From Agaricus subrufescens (lineage: Eukaryota > Basidiomycota > Agaricomycetes > Agaricales > Agaricaceae), in assembly GCA_029945375.1 (NCBI GenBank), contig CM057066.1:868001-932000 (forward strand): a DNA stretch of 64,000 nucleotides, written 5' to 3'. The translations under genes and the position numbers were made by a program. How positions within the stretch are numbered: the first letter of the stretch is position 1; each line of letters begins with the position of its first letter. A model generated the notes under the pieces. It saw nothing but the letters and a program-made list of their open reading frames with translations, did not search any database and was not told where the DNA came from. This document shows, one piece after another, positions 33,831 through 46,186 of the stretch.

Positions 33831-34491
33831 TAGCCGCCTTGAAATATAAGATTTTTGGACCTAAGCATTGTGATGCTAATCATTGAGAGACCACTCTGAT
33901 TGATAATTGTGATAATACGAGGCAGCAGCATAAAATGCAAATAATTCCTTGGGAGACCCACGATCTGTCAGGCTTCTGGTTGAAGGCGTCAAATGTTGCA
34001 GATGTATCCTGAGAACAAAGATGCAGGTACCAATGTTTTGGTGTATTCAATCCAGGAAGAACCAGGAACGGGGGTAGACGTTGCACAAATACGTGATCCT
34101 GACATCCTCGCTCCACTGCCCATGCGCCCACTGTATTCGTTGCAGGTGTCCCAGATGCAGGTATGATATCGAGGATGAGGAACCCAGTGATAATTCGGTC
34201 ACCTGTTGATGTGGCTCTGTGAGAAAACGGACATAAATGGAAACTGGGTGCTTGATGATAATGACAGCTCGCCACAAAATCCCGGACATATGCCAAGGCT
34301 AGTAGATGGCCAGATGGAGAGGCATTTGGCTATATTACTGGCTGACGCTGGTGCATCATTAGCCTTCAACACCGTATGAGAAAGGCGTATCATAGTTGGG
34401 TCGTACAAGACCTTCATGAATTCCGACGACGGGGATCATAGTATTTTCTACCGCTACCTATCATACATTCACTTTTGTGCAACATTTTAGC

Positions 34492-36444
34492 CTAATTCAG
34501 AGTGATGTCAATACCTAAGGCATTGTACAATTCAACTAAAACAGATATAATATCACAATCAGAGTCAATAGAAGAACTTGTAGTGAATGTCGCCCCGGTT
34601 GGGTTTCCAGAATTTCCAAGAAGCACAATATTATTTCCTTTACCGTTAACTTGAGGCCAAGAAAATGGTGAGTTATTGAGACCATTAGCAGGATCCTTCG
34701 CAAATGCTGCCCAAGCTGATTGCATGTAGCGTGAGAGTGCTATCTCGTTGGCAGTCGGCGCCGCAGCCAGAGTACTGGCATTGTATGTTCCAAAATCAAG
34801 TGGGATGTCGGAGGCGTGGTATGAACGAAGATTCGAGTTTCCTTGAAGATCAGGGAACACGGCTTAACACAAGAAAGGAGTGTGAGTGGACTAATAAAGG
34901 CAGAAGTGTATTTTATTTACCTTGGTACTGGTATCGCCACGTTGGAACACCAGCCGAGGAACGGTCCGACGCAGCAGTCCTAGCCGGGCAGGTGAAGAGT
35001 ACCTAAGACGGTGAGAAGGTGTAAGTAGGCATGTGAAAACGATGGGTCTTACAGGGGTCAAAAGATCAGCTGCTTGATGGGTGAGGCTGGGAATAACGAT
35101 GCCGGTAGCACCAAGTTCCGCTTCCACGACAAAAACATCCCCTTCCTGAGCAGTTGAACCTCCGAGCATGGGCACATGGAGAAAATTTCCCGCAGCTGCC
35201 CGTTGGCGAGTGTTGGAAAAGAGGGTAATATCTAAAATGCAAATCAGAGTAAGGCCCTGGGCATACATTAGGCACATTAACGACCGTACCGTCAACAATC
35301 GGATAGAAAGAAGTATCTCTGGAGATTACAGCTTGCTCGAGTGTGTTGGAATCAACTGCTCGCATGCATGCAAGCTGTTGACTATTGGCAGCTAAAGTGG
35401 TGATGGCGGTGAGTGGCGTAGTAAGAACCGATTGAAGTGTCACTTACTGCTGCCGCATCCAACGTCGCTGGCTATCTGGTTCCAAGCACCAATATTTGGT
35501 TGGTCCACACCAATTCGGGCTAGAGGCGTGGAAAGTACAAGGTCCAATCTGTCTCTGAAGGTAACAATGGTGTTTATGACGTTGATACATAATAACTTAC
35601 GTTCCCGACATATTGATGATACCTAGTCGATCATGTTGAGGATATTGCGTAACTTTACCGATTAGGATACGACGCACCTTTGACTATAGTATCCGAGGGA
35701 TGAGAGTAAGCATAAGCATCGACTGCTGCACTGCCAGCACTCTGCCCAAAGATCGTGATCCTATCTGGATCGCCACCAAAAGCTCCGATATTGTCATGGA
35801 CCCATTTGATGGCGGCTTCAATGTCCAAAAAACCGAAGTTCTGTGATTGAGTTGACGAGACTAGCTGGGGGGCGTTAGGGTTCCCGAAGATATTGGTTCG
35901 GTAGTTGATAGTGACGATAGTGAGGTCATCATTATCACGGGCAAAGTTGGCCCCATTATAGAAGGCAGTATTACTCTAAAAATAGATTCAACTCTCATAT
36001 AACCTCGTTGTGACAAACCGAAGCACTCACGGTACCGAATTGAAAAGAGCCACCGTAAATCCAGAGGAGGACTGCCGTAGATTGCTTCCTGGAGGTGCTT
36101 GGGCTCCAGATGTTCAGATTCAAGCAATTATCTGATTCGGGTACAGGTGCAGTGCTTGAACCAATGAGTCCTCCCAAAAGAATCGCGGAGCTATCCGCTA
36201 ACTGCGGACAGGAGTCCCCGAATTGACTTGCATTAAATGTTTTACTCCTTGTAGGCGGGCTAGTCGGTGCTTGCCAGCGGCCGGCAGTAGCATATGGTAT
36301 ACCAAGGAACTGACGTACGGTCGCCGATACAAGTGACCCAGTCACAGCTCCTTGCTGAGTCTGAATTGTAAGTCCCGAATCTTGAGCGAGAGTGAGAACA
36401 AATAGCCCACTCAGAACAGAGGAAATGAAAATGAGGGGATGCAT
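34492..36444 (-). CDS. Secreted type-B carboxylesterase/lipase, copy B
   Basis: Close paralogue of copy A, lying head-to-tail with it. Signal peptide MHPLIFISSVLSGLFVLTLA, then GLTIQTQQGAVTGSL, FLGIPYATAGRWQAP, ESDNCLNLNIWSP, WIYGGSFQFG, the FGQSAGS elbow (the SAGSAAVDAYAYSHPSD segment is nearly identical to copy A), SYHASDIPLDFGTYN and the terminus LGIDITLN. Intron positions match those of copy A. The first exon and leader differ most (MHPL versus MNRF). No stop or frameshift is seen, so all three copies look functional. Substrate specificity cannot be read from the sequence. Confidence 0.87.
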
Positions 36445-36496
36445 TGCAGCGCAAACTGTTGGATTCCCGCTTCGAGGGCAACAGTTCCTACTATCA

Positions 36497-36502
36497 TTTA
36501 TA
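36497..36502 (-). promoter_or_regulatory. TATA box of carboxylesterase B
   Basis: TATAAA on the minus strand, 53 nt upstream of the ATG at 36444. Confidence 0.5.
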
Positions 36503-36557
36503 AGTCTCAAGAATTGCGTATGTCAAGCGTGCGAGCGCAGTTACAGGGAAGATAGAT

Positions 36558-36585
36558 CGGAAGCTGTGTGCCATGCATTACATTG
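36558..36585. promoter_or_regulatory. 28-bp conserved upstream motif, carboxylesterase B
   Basis: Same motif as at 33803-33830 with a single G/A difference. It lies 114 bp before the ATG (118 bp in copy A), so position is conserved too. Confidence 0.45.
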
Positions 36586-37434
36586 CCGCAACTTGATGTT
36601 TAGCGTGTCCGAACATAAATATCGGTAGTAGTTGCCAATCAATTATCCGGCTTTTCTGGGAGAAACTCTCTTGATTGAAATTGTGACGAGTGGGAAACAG
36701 TAGCATATGATTTGTCTAGCTGATCACCCAAGGTCCTGTTTGCAAGACGGATTGTCCTGGGAATAAGAAGCGGAGGCAGGTATTTTGGCGAGCTCAATTC
36801 AGGAAGGATCAGATAGGGGTATCAGGATAGAAGGATCCTTGAGAACGTGTCTTCGGCCCATGTTCAACAGAGAGCTAGAATTTCGCTAGTCCTTCTTCCA
36901 GCGACAGGCAGGCATGACCAATGGATCAATCACAGTCATCAGACATTAGCATGAACGGTTTTCGGTCTGAGCTGAAGGGCGATTATTCGCCTTGTTCAGG
37001 CTAAAGCTTCATCTTTACGCAGGAATCAACGAAGATGATGTGAGTGAGAGGTGGGAGGTTATTGAGACTCCACTCGACATGAGTACGAAAGAACGTCCTC
37101 ATCGGTACAGCACCGGGCACATGGAACGAATACATTGTTGTACTCAGGTGATTGTCGGAGTTTAACTTGGCTTTCACATTCGCCGAAGAAGCAAAGAATG
37201 AATTTCAACGAAGTACTTCTATGATTTCTGGGAAATTGCTTACTTTGAAATTACAGAAGCGGGAGTTAGACTATTCCTAACCACTAACTGCGGCGGATAC
37301 AGGTAGAGTAGCAAGGAAATTGGTGGTGATAACTGTTGGACAAATCAGCCGGCTGCATGCCGTAATCAGCGAAGCCATTGCGGATCAATCAGCAAATCGG
37401 CAGCGGCACTTGAAAATCCGGTAAACATCAGTGC
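36586..37434. other. Intergenic region between esterase B and the MITE
   Basis: No coding sequence, repeat or RNA gene recognised. Confidence 0.4.
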
Positions 37435-37612
37435 TACAGTAGAAGTTCTCATAATGCATGTGATCATAATGCATAAACCTCATAATGCATGGAAATTTCC
37501 GGGAACCAACATGCAAATTCACATAATGTGACGGATTTCATATTGCATAGATCTCATAATGCATGGAAAAAACCGGGCACCAAGCATATGCAGTATGAGA
37601 ACTACTACTGTA
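37435..37612. mobile_element. MITE with 25-bp terminal inverted repeats and TA ends
   Basis: Left end 37435-37459 (TACAGTAGAAGTTCTCATAA...) and right end 37588-37612 are inverted repeats over 25 bp with two mismatches. The outermost TA on each side would be the target duplication. The CAGTAG...CTC terminus resembles pogo/Fot1-type Tc1-mariner elements in fungi, so this is probably a non-autonomous derivative (about 178 bp, no coding capacity). The inside is built from repeated CATAATGCAT units. It sits between esterase B and the phytase-like gene. Confidence 0.75.
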
Positions 37613-37817
37613 CTTACATCATGAGTACTACCTTCTCCTCGCCTTAAATACCCCCGTGACTGATTCCGCGTACTGAGACTCTAGAAGTTGCTATGCCAAA
37701 CGCACTGTTATATGAGTGGTGTCCTGTCATCAATTTAACACAAACAATGATGTCAGACTAGGTCTCATCCAAGCCGCTAATTACTCCAATGCCACAACCT
37801 TTTGACTCTACATCCAT

Positions 37818-39629
37818 ATGACCAAGCACGAAGAGTTCCAAGCTCACAGCGGCCAATCGCCGAGTGATATCGACAGTCGAAAGTTCAGATACAGGTCCTT
37901 TTTCAAAGGAATCTTTGTTCTAATTCTCGCCGCCCTTTCTTGGAGAGCTTTCCTTTCACAAAGACAAAGGCCATTTTCCCGCGATGAAAACCCATCACTT
38001 GCCCCCATCGATTTTCAACGTTGTTGGGGATTTCTATCTCCATACCAAGTTCAACATGAATACGAAAATCCACCTCCAGGATGCGTCGTAAATCAAGTCC
38101 ATATTGTAAATATCTCGAAACGTGCTTGTTATCTCAGCTCATGAGCATTAGCTTCACAGACATGGAGCACGGTTTCCAGAATTAGCTGACCAGAAATCGA
38201 CAATTGCAGCCGTGAAGAAGTATCAGAAGGCCAAAGGATATTCCTCCAAAGAAATGCAATTTTTGCATGATTATTCTTACGATTTGGACTCCGAATCATT
38301 GGTACAGCTCGGGGCACAACAGTGAATAATCTCCTTATTCACTCTCGAAAAAGCAAGAGTTCACATTCGTACAGGTCCTGGTTTTCTGGTGCCGGTGCTT
38401 ATAGTCGATATTCAAGTTTGGTTGACAAAGAACATGCACCATTTCTTAGAGCAAGCTTAAGCGATCGAGTGGTGATGAGTGCGCAAAATTGGAGTGCAGG
38501 TGATTATATCGTCTTGTTCATTCGCGACATACACTGAAAGACATGTCGGTAGGGTTTCATGAAAGTAGTAGGCAGCATGAGCCTAAAGTATCTGTTTACA
38601 TTGACGAAGGTGTATGTCCTTTCGCTGGGCACCTCGAACAGATTTAATGATTTCAATTAGCCACATTCTAACAACACTTTGTTCAACGGAAATTGTCCTG
38701 ATGCACATGATGGGGAAAGACAAATGGACCAATGGGTGAACATCTATGCACAGCCAATTGCCCGTAGGCTTAATTCTGCGGCCGTCGGTAAATCTTCGTG
38801 ATAGCTTGGCGCTGTATACATCTTCTAACCAATATCATAGACCTTCCCACGAATCTAACATCAAAAGACGCATTCTATCTTATGATGATGTGTCCTTTTG
38901 AAAGCGTATATCACAGAGTTTTCAGCCCTTTCTGCAAGCTATTCAGTCTCGCCGAATTCAAAGGATTCGAGTATGCCCTTGACCTTCAACAGTATTACAC
39001 TACAGGGTAAGAGTATTGTTCTCGAATTCGTCACTCAGAGTTTTACTCATAACAATTTCCATCTCAGATACGGTCAAGACCAAGATCTGGGTCGGGTACA
39101 AGGCGTTGGCTATGTCAACGAACTCCTCGCTAGACTCACAAACCAACCCGTGAATGATAGCACTCAAACGAATCGTACTTTAGATGGCGATAAACATACA
39201 TTTCCGCTTGGAAAGAAGATGTATGTGGATTTTTCCCATGATCATCTCATGGCCGCAGTCTACAGTGCAATTGGTCTATTCAACACTTCTCAATTGGATC
39301 CTACGAAAAGCGATCCAAAGAGAGTCTGGCTCACGTCGGACATTATGCCGTTCTCCTCGAGAATGTTTGTTGAAAGACTGCATTGCTCTGCTAAAATGCC
39401 AGGACGATTTCATCAATGCAGAAGCGAAAGTGCGAAGATGAAGAAGAGGAACGGCGATTATATTCGAATTTTGGTGAATGACGTTGTTCAACCTTTAGAG
39501 TTTTGCGGTGGTGATAAGCAGGGGCTCTGTGAATTGGGGAAATTTGTAGACAGTCAGGGTTATGCGAGGTCAAACGGCAATGGAGATTTTCGTAGATGTG
39601 GATACAATAGCTCGACAGCTGGAAGGTAA
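37818..39629 (+). CDS. Phytase-like histidine acid phosphatase, membrane-anchored
   Basis: Branch-2 histidine acid phosphatase; it should release phosphate from phytate or other phosphomonoesters outside the cell. The N-terminus has a cytosolic, charged stretch and then a single membrane segment (GIFVLILAALSWRAFL), i.e. a type II signal anchor rather than a cleaved peptide. The catalytic motif RHGARFPEL is produced by splicing out 38106-38151. The proton-donor HD motif is FSHDHLMAAV, near 39236. Other hallmarks: FLRASLSDRVVMSAQNW, NGNCPDAHDGE, FSPFCKLFSLAEFKGFEYALDLQ-type text, and YYTTGYGQDQDLGRVQG joined over the intron near 39010-39066. Cysteines at CRSES, FCGGDKQGLC and RRCGYN fit the conserved disulfides. 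The frame is intact through about six introns. Confidence 0.88.
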
Positions 39630-39770
39630 CGCTTACTTCCTAGCCTCTCTGTCCCATCCACCAATTCTGCCAGTCAATATCAACTTTCAACCGGATTTGT
39701 ACGCTTTTTTTAAATACATTTTTAACTGCTAGGCGATATGGATACTTAGTGATCTAATTGTCTAAATAAA

Positions 39771-41765
39771 TCACACGTCGGGCACTATAATCGTCTGTCT
39801 CTCAAAGTTTGCCACCTGGTACACTTTCCTGTATTCTTCGATGTCCAGTAAAAAATTGTCTCTCAATTGTCTGGCCTTCTCTAACCCGATCGGAATATCA
39901 ACGTCAGAGAAGACTTTAGTCCTCAGCTCTAGCGGAAGTTTGCTCAAAACGCCTGTTGCATCTACGGCCTCGGACCACCAGTCCCGCTGTTGACACGGCA
40001 CGGACGAAGTAGAGATGATCTTCGTATTGGGGTCAACTAAGTGGACTACGAGGACCTTGCGGTGCCCCGGTCTGGTAGGATCGATCAATTTGAAAGGTAG
40101 AATGCGATGTTGCAAGATGTTGGAAAAGGCAACTACGCGTCCTTCTCTCGTTTGAACGCTTCCGAACTCCTGAACAGCAGGCTGGTCTTGCTGTAGTCCA
40201 TAAAGCTCCAAATAATCCTCATCCTCACTCAAAGTTTTAACTGCAAAATCCCATGCATCTATAGCTTGACGAAAGGCGATATAGCCAGGAGTAACGTTGT
40301 CATCGTCGAAGGGATACACGGCGGTGGCACAAATATGTTCATTCTTGCAACTTTTGAGTCACATAAGTCAGATAAGCCGAAGACACGATTGCTCACCATT
40401 CGTCCACTTGCCTGCCATTCACCACCGGCATATTCCGGGTGTTCTGGTATTAAATCGATTTCGTGAATGTCGATTATTACCTGAAGTCCAGCTTCAGAGA
40501 ATTCTTTTCGAATGTCGACGGCGTCATGAAATGCCTCGTCATCCTCATATTCATAATCGAAGGTTGTTTTGGGATTGAATGGACCATTCCAACGGCGGAA
40601 ATTCAGGAGGCGTAATGGAGTCAAAACGGAATCCCAAAGGGGAATGAGCTTGGCAAGTATATCTTCCAGATGGGCGTACAGGAGTCTATGCTTTTGAGGA
40701 TGCAAATTATTAATGTAGCTGACAATCCTGAAGAATAGGTTTTGACTGATGATTCCCAGTAAAATCGAGAAAAGCGTCGTACTTCAAGTTCCCTCCGATG
40801 TCAATATTGCATGGTAACCATTGAAAATTGCTATGAATACCAAGCTTGTGCCAATCCGAAAGTTCGCTATTTGAGTGAAGAGCAGCCTCGACCACGTTTC
40901 CTTCCCCACAATAGGTGATGCAAGACTCGCAATCAACTGTACTTCTTTTTCTTTCAGTAACAACGTTCGCCTTCGGGGTATCGGGATAGAACAGGCTGGT
41001 ATTGGTGGTAGTTGAACCCTTAGAGATCGGACGGTAGTCATCGTCTGCAACAGGACTTTCGAGAACCCGCGTAACACCATATGTAAGAGGGTACAGAGAT
41101 GGATCGACAATCGGAAGCACCGTCTTGTTAGAACCCGGCAGCCAGTACTTCTTATGACCTGGGACATTCGTCAAGGCAGCAACCGCACTCGCGAGGCCTT
41201 CTCGTAAGCTGTTAGGAATGGAAATATCGGATTTGGAGATGTTCCCATTGAATACAAGCATCATCCCATTCAGTCTCTTGCCCACCCTGTGAGCTTCGCG
41301 CCTGAGCTCAGCTATAGAATAATTAGCCATCCAAGTAGAAAATTCAGGATTAGAACGTCGAAGCAGTTCGTCTTTCTTTTCTTCCACAAAACCCAGGTTC
41401 TGAATCTAAAAGGACCAAGGCCTGATTAGTCAAAACGCAAAGGGGGACTTTCGAAAAACATACCAAGATTGCCCAATCCGGCATGTCAGTGATCTCATTG
41501 ACGAACTGGGATATAGCCAATTCTCGGACACTCAGTAGAGGAGGACTGTAAAACGTAGTTATTCAACGAGCACCAAAACAAGTGTATATCGTTACATGGG
41601 TTTGATTTTTGACCGTGTAAGACCTTGTTGTCCCTCACCCCACCGGGGATCTAGTGCATTGATAAAAGAAGCCCGCCCATGTTCAATACTCTGGGATTGA
41701 AACGACGACGAGATTCCTGAATGCGCAATTCCAGGAGTCAATGGGAGATATGGGAGATATTCCAT
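39771..41765 (-). CDS. DUF4246 domain protein
   Basis: Fungal-specific protein family of unknown biochemical role, usually about 550-650 aa. It starts MEYLPYLPLTPGIAHSG at 41765. Recognisable family segments: FVNEITDMPDWAILIQ, the K/R-rich helix, FQWLPCNIDIGGNLK joined to IVSYINNLHPQKHRLLY across a 52-nt intron (40728-40782), PLWDSVLTPLR, HPEYAGGEWQASGRM joined to NEHICATAVYPFDDDNVTPG after another intron, and LSFRQ-like text (GYIAFRQAID). It ends FERQTIIVPDV. The continuing frame across all introns suggests it is functional. Some DUF4246 members have been suggested to be 2OG-oxygenase-like; I see no clear HxD...H triad to confirm that. Confidence 0.82.
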
Positions 41766-42809
41766 GGCAGTTGACTAGGTAGGTCTTTTGAAATTCGATG
41801 CCGCAAATGCTGCAATTTATGTAGCGTGTAACTTTCGAGTCATACTACAACCGACGGCAGTCTGAAGATGAGAATGGCGCACATGCGGGCGAGGATCAAT
41901 GATTATTGTTATGAGTCAGGCGCCTCTTGGCGTGATCCCGGAATTTCCGGGACAACATCATTGATCAAATGATCTCACCTCCTGACGGATATGTGGAGGG
42001 CCTGGGGGCCGGTTACTTGGCTGATTCTGGTGTTCCATTTTTTCATTCACCCCTAGCGCCATTGTCGAGAAAACGTGCAGAAAGCCAACTGGGATCTTAT
42101 CGGTCGTCGGAATCTAAAATCACAAGCCGATCCTCGTCTCGCGTTTGGTGAGTATCTCTGGGACTAGTGTTTCTCAAATTTTGCCTCCGGCGAAAGCCAA
42201 GAGGAAGGTTTGGCTCGCGTGTTCAAGTTCGCCGCACCATGCTGACTTACAGAGGTTCTCGACGTAAGAGGGCAAGCTCTGTGCCGTCAGACACACTTTT
42301 TGGGTATTCTTTCCCCATCTTCAGGTCTTATCCAAATCAATCCCAAGACTGAGACTAGAAGATAGATCAGGAGGATGCAGTTTGATATTTTAGACGGTCA
42401 GTCGACGTTCCAGCTGCTTTTTATAGTCGTGATGTAAGGTCGTGCTGGACACGTGACAGCTGTTCGCGGCTTCTACTTACGCTTCGGTTGTGTGAAGCTT
42501 TAGGGAGAAAGCTTCTAGAAGGCAAGACGATAACGTGTCTAATGAGACTTTATACCTCATTGAAGGGTCAGACAGCTCATGCCACCTCTCTTTTCCATTC
42601 TCCTCGGTAGCCAGCCATCGTCGTGCGGTCGCGCCGGACCTGGGTCCGTGGATGAAGTCTTTTATTAATAGGGCAGTCTGCGTCTTCCAAGAAGACTCAT
42701 CCGATAAGACTGGCTGTCCATACAGGAGTGCCTTATCGCTATATTTGGATGACTTACACCGCTTATAAAGGCATTTGCGGAGCACAAAGAAGTGGTTCAA
42801 TCCGCCCCG
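41766..42809. other. Intergenic region, no gene recognised
   Basis: About 1 kb separating divergent genes (DUF4246 minus, membrane protein 1 plus). Short open frames at 41969-42352 and 42477-42848 have no family resemblance, and the latter overlaps the start of membrane protein 1. Confidence 0.4.
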
Positions 42810-43915
42810 ATGACTTCTTTCCTCAACCCCGATACATATCTGAATCATCTTCCACCGGACGCTGCGAGAAGTTTTGAGGTAGCAAGAGATTTACTTATCG
42901 CGGTACTTGGTGTAAGGCTTCGATAGCTTCGGCTGGTTTGTTTGATGGCGAAAACATCCTCTCAGGCAGCAATATGGGACATTTTCCTGTATGTGCAAGA
43001 TGATTTCAAAATTGTGCGACAAAGCCCCGCCCGGATTGTATTGGTATGCTTTTTGACGACTAGGTAATTACAGCTATGAGTAATTAAAGTCTACATGTTC
43101 AAAGTCCTCTTAGGCTTTTCGCTACGGCTTTTATCACCCTCTCTATTATTGGACGGAGTAGGTTGACTTTCCTCCCACAAAAGAACGATACAAACATTCA
43201 ATTTTATTCTCAGCTCACTTCATCGGGAATTGTAATGGCGCATGGAGCAGAGGAGCAGGCATAAGCTGTACTTTGGCCCACGTAACGGCCTCCTACATTT
43301 TCCTCCAACGCTTGTGGGCTGTCTATGCACTTGAGCGTTGGGTTAAAGTCGCCTTCTTTGTGCTATGGCTAGGAACAAATGGTCTCTTGACAACCAGCAT
43401 CTACGGAGCCCAATTCGGGCATATACCCGGCACCGGTTACTGCACATATGTGGAGGTACATCGCTATGTATCTGCTGCAGGATTCATGTTGGTATTCTTC
43501 GATACGGCGGTTTTTGTGGCGACCTCATACAAGATAGCGGTTTCCCATCATGCTTCTAGTATCGGAATTAGCTGGAATACCATAGTCTCGGGTAGAGCGC
43601 TTCCACGCCTTTCTCGAGCTGTTCTCCAAGGAGGGCAACAATACTTCTTGTGAGTCAACAAGCCACCCCCCGCGATATTCATAAACACATCCCTCCTCAC
43701 ATTTACGCATTTTCAGAATCACCATCTGCCTATCGATACCGGTCGCAACTCTTATTGTTATTTCTATCATTCCCCCGACTTATCAGGCAATGCTGCCTTT
43801 TCCATTGACTAATATCGCAGCTTCAATGGCCTGTCGCGTATTTCGAAATTTGAAGCTACATCCTTTACCCGAGTTTGAGATAGAATTACGCTCACTATCT
43901 CGAGAAGAACCCTAG
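42810..43915 (+). CDS. Multi-pass membrane protein of a fungal family of unknown function, paralogue 1
   Basis: Starts MTSFLNPDTYLNHLPPDAAR. Exon 1 ends LIAVLG; later exons give AAIWDIFLYVQDDFKIVRQS, a hydrophobic helix (RLFATAFITLSIIG), HFIGNCNGAWSRGAGISC, ASYIFLQRLWAVYAL, a further helix (VAFFVLWLGTNGLLTTS), IPGTGYCTYVEV, a helix with MLVFFDTAVFVATSYK, GRALPRLSRAVLQGGQQYF, and a last helix (VATLIVISIIPPTYQ). About six to seven membrane segments, about 270 aa. The arrangement resembles the large Basidiomycota families annotated only as DUFs near the seven-transmembrane type. The Cys in NGAWSxGAGISC and GTGYCTYVEV may form extracellular disulfides. It lies tail-to-tail with esterase C. Function unknown. 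Confidence 0.75.
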
Positions 43916-44169
43916 TAACCCAAAATCCTCGTTGTAGTATTGTGTATATATCCTGTTACGCTTTGATTCTTTTTCATGGGTACTTTTGCTGTCGACTAGC
44001 GTCTGATCCTAGTCACAATAAATAACGCTAGAATTTATATGGGTTAATGGCTTTTTATTGATAGTCATAAGTAGCCTAGAAGATCTACTAACTCTGAATA
44101 CACTGAACAACACACACAATCCACTATCTACATGAGCTACGCTTCTTACAGCTAAAGTACCGTCCTAGC

Positions 44170-46134
44170 TTAAATGAGGGAGACATTGATACCCAAGGTG
44201 TCATATACTTGCACCAACGTGGATATGATTCCACAATCAGAATCAATCGAAGAGCTTGTGACAAACGTCGCTCCAGTTCGGTTTCCAGAATTTCCGAGGA
44301 GCACAATATTGCTTCCTCCACTGTTAACTTGAGGCCAAGAGAATGGCGCATTCTTGAGCGCATTGGCAGGATCCCTCGCAAACGCCACCCAAGCTGATTC
44401 CATGTATCGAGAGAGTGCAATTTCGTTTGTAGTTGGGCTGGGTGCAAGAGTGCTGGCGTTGTAGGTTCCAAAGGCAATGGGAATATCGGAGGCGTGGTAT
44501 GAACGAAGATTCGAGTTTCCTTGGACATTAGGGAATACGGCTGAAGATACCAAAGGGTGTAAGTAAGCTACTGGACCCGAACAGCGTTCACGTACCTTGA
44601 TACTGGTACCGCCATGTGGGAACACCCGCTGCTGAACGGTCCGATGCAGCGGTCTTAGCAGGACAAGTAAAGAGTACCTAGTTTAGCAAGAATGCACGGA
44701 TAAGTACATTGACGCTAAATTTGGAAAATTGATCTTACTGAAGTCAAAATATTGGCCGCTTGTTGAGTGACAATTGGAACAACAATCCCGGTAGTAGCAA
44801 GTTCCTCAGTAACAACGAGTAAGTCCCCTTCTTGAGCAGTTGTACCTCCAAGCATAGGCACATGAAGAAAGTTTCCTGAAGCCGCACGTTGACGAGTGTT
44901 GGAAAACACAGTGATATCTAATAACAAGCGTTATATATAAACGGTGCCTAATACGACGGCTAACGCACCATCGACAATCGGATAGAATGAAGTCCCTCTC
45001 GAGATAACGGCTTGTTCTAGTGTACGAGGATCGACTGCCCGCATGCATGCAAGTTGTTGATCATTGGCGTCTTGAAGTCACAATGGTGGTGAGCAGCAAC
45101 CAGGGAAATGACCCAATGAATCACCTACTTATACCACATCCGACATCATTGGCAATCTGGTTCCAACCAATGGTGTTCGGATTGTCCACACCAATTCTAA
45201 CGAGAGGCGTCGACGTTATAAGGTCCAATCTGTTCCTAGTGGTAAGAAACCAAGCTTCAGAAAGTCAATACATATCAACTTACGTCCCGGACATAGTAAT
45301 GATACCTAGTCAATCATGTTAATGATATTGCCTGAAGCTATCAATTAAGACACAACGCACCTTTGACTATGGTATCCGAAGGATGAGAATAAGCATAAGC
45401 GTCAACTGCGGAACTACCAGCACTCTGCCCAAAGATTGTGATCCTATCTGGATCGCCTCCGAAAACTCCGATATTGTCATGGACCCACTTGATGGCGGCT
45501 TCAACGTCCAACAAACCGAAGTTCTGAGATTGAGTTGACGAGGCCAGCTGAGGAGCATTTGGCTGCCCGAAGATATTTGTTCGGTAGTTGATAGTAACAA
45601 TAGTGATGTCATCATTATCACGAACAAAGTTGGCCCCATTATAATAGGCGAAATTGGTCTAACAGAAGTTCATCCGTGAATATTCACTTGATTCATCGTT
45701 GAGAAAAGTGAAACGCTTACGGTACCAAATTGGTAAGCACCACCATAAATCCAAAGAAGGACAGCAGTAGACTGCTTCCTTGAGGTGCTTGGGCTCCAGA
45801 CATTCAACGTCAAACAATCGTCCGACTCGGGTACGGCAGCGGTGCTCGAACCAGTGAGCCCTATCAAAGTTGTCGCAGAGCGATCCATCCTCTGGGGGCA
45901 AGAGTCCCCGAAATTGGTCGCATTCAAAGTTGCGTCCCTTGAGGGAGGGCTAGCCGGTGGTTGCCAACGGCCAGCAGTGGCATAGGGTATGCCGAGGAAC
46001 TGGCGAACTTTGGGCAATACAAGTGACCCAGCAACAGCTCCTTGTTGAGTCTGGACAGTGAGTCCCGGATCTTGGGCGAGTGTGAGAGTGAGAAGTACGT
46101 TCAAAGCAGCGAAAAAGGTTGTTAATCGGTTCAT
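44170..46134 (-). CDS. Secreted type-B carboxylesterase/lipase, copy C
   Basis: Third paralogue, about 8 kb from copies A and B but with the same orientation and intron layout. Signal peptide MNRLTTFFAALNVLLTLTLA, then GLTVQTQQGAVAGSL, FLGIPYATAGRWQPP, ESDDCLTLNVWSP, WIYGGAYQFG, the FGQSAGS elbow, SYHASDIPIAFGTYN and LGINVSLI at the C-terminus. Differences from A and B include an altered segment before the catalytic His (IAFG rather than LDFG) and a divergent acyl-pocket region, so the substrate range may differ. No disabling change seen. TATAAAAGG sits 53 nt before the ATG. Confidence 0.87.
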
Positions 46135-46186
46135 TGCAGGGTGTGAGTTGCTGAGGCTGCTGTTTCGATTGGTAGAGCACCCACCA

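Larger units (their letters stand above)
33686..34491. other. Intergenic region between carboxylesterases A and B
   Basis: About 800 bp with the promoter of copy A (TATA at 33735-33743, conserved 28-bp motif at 33803-33830) and the 3' flank of copy B. No gene is supported. Confidence 0.45.
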
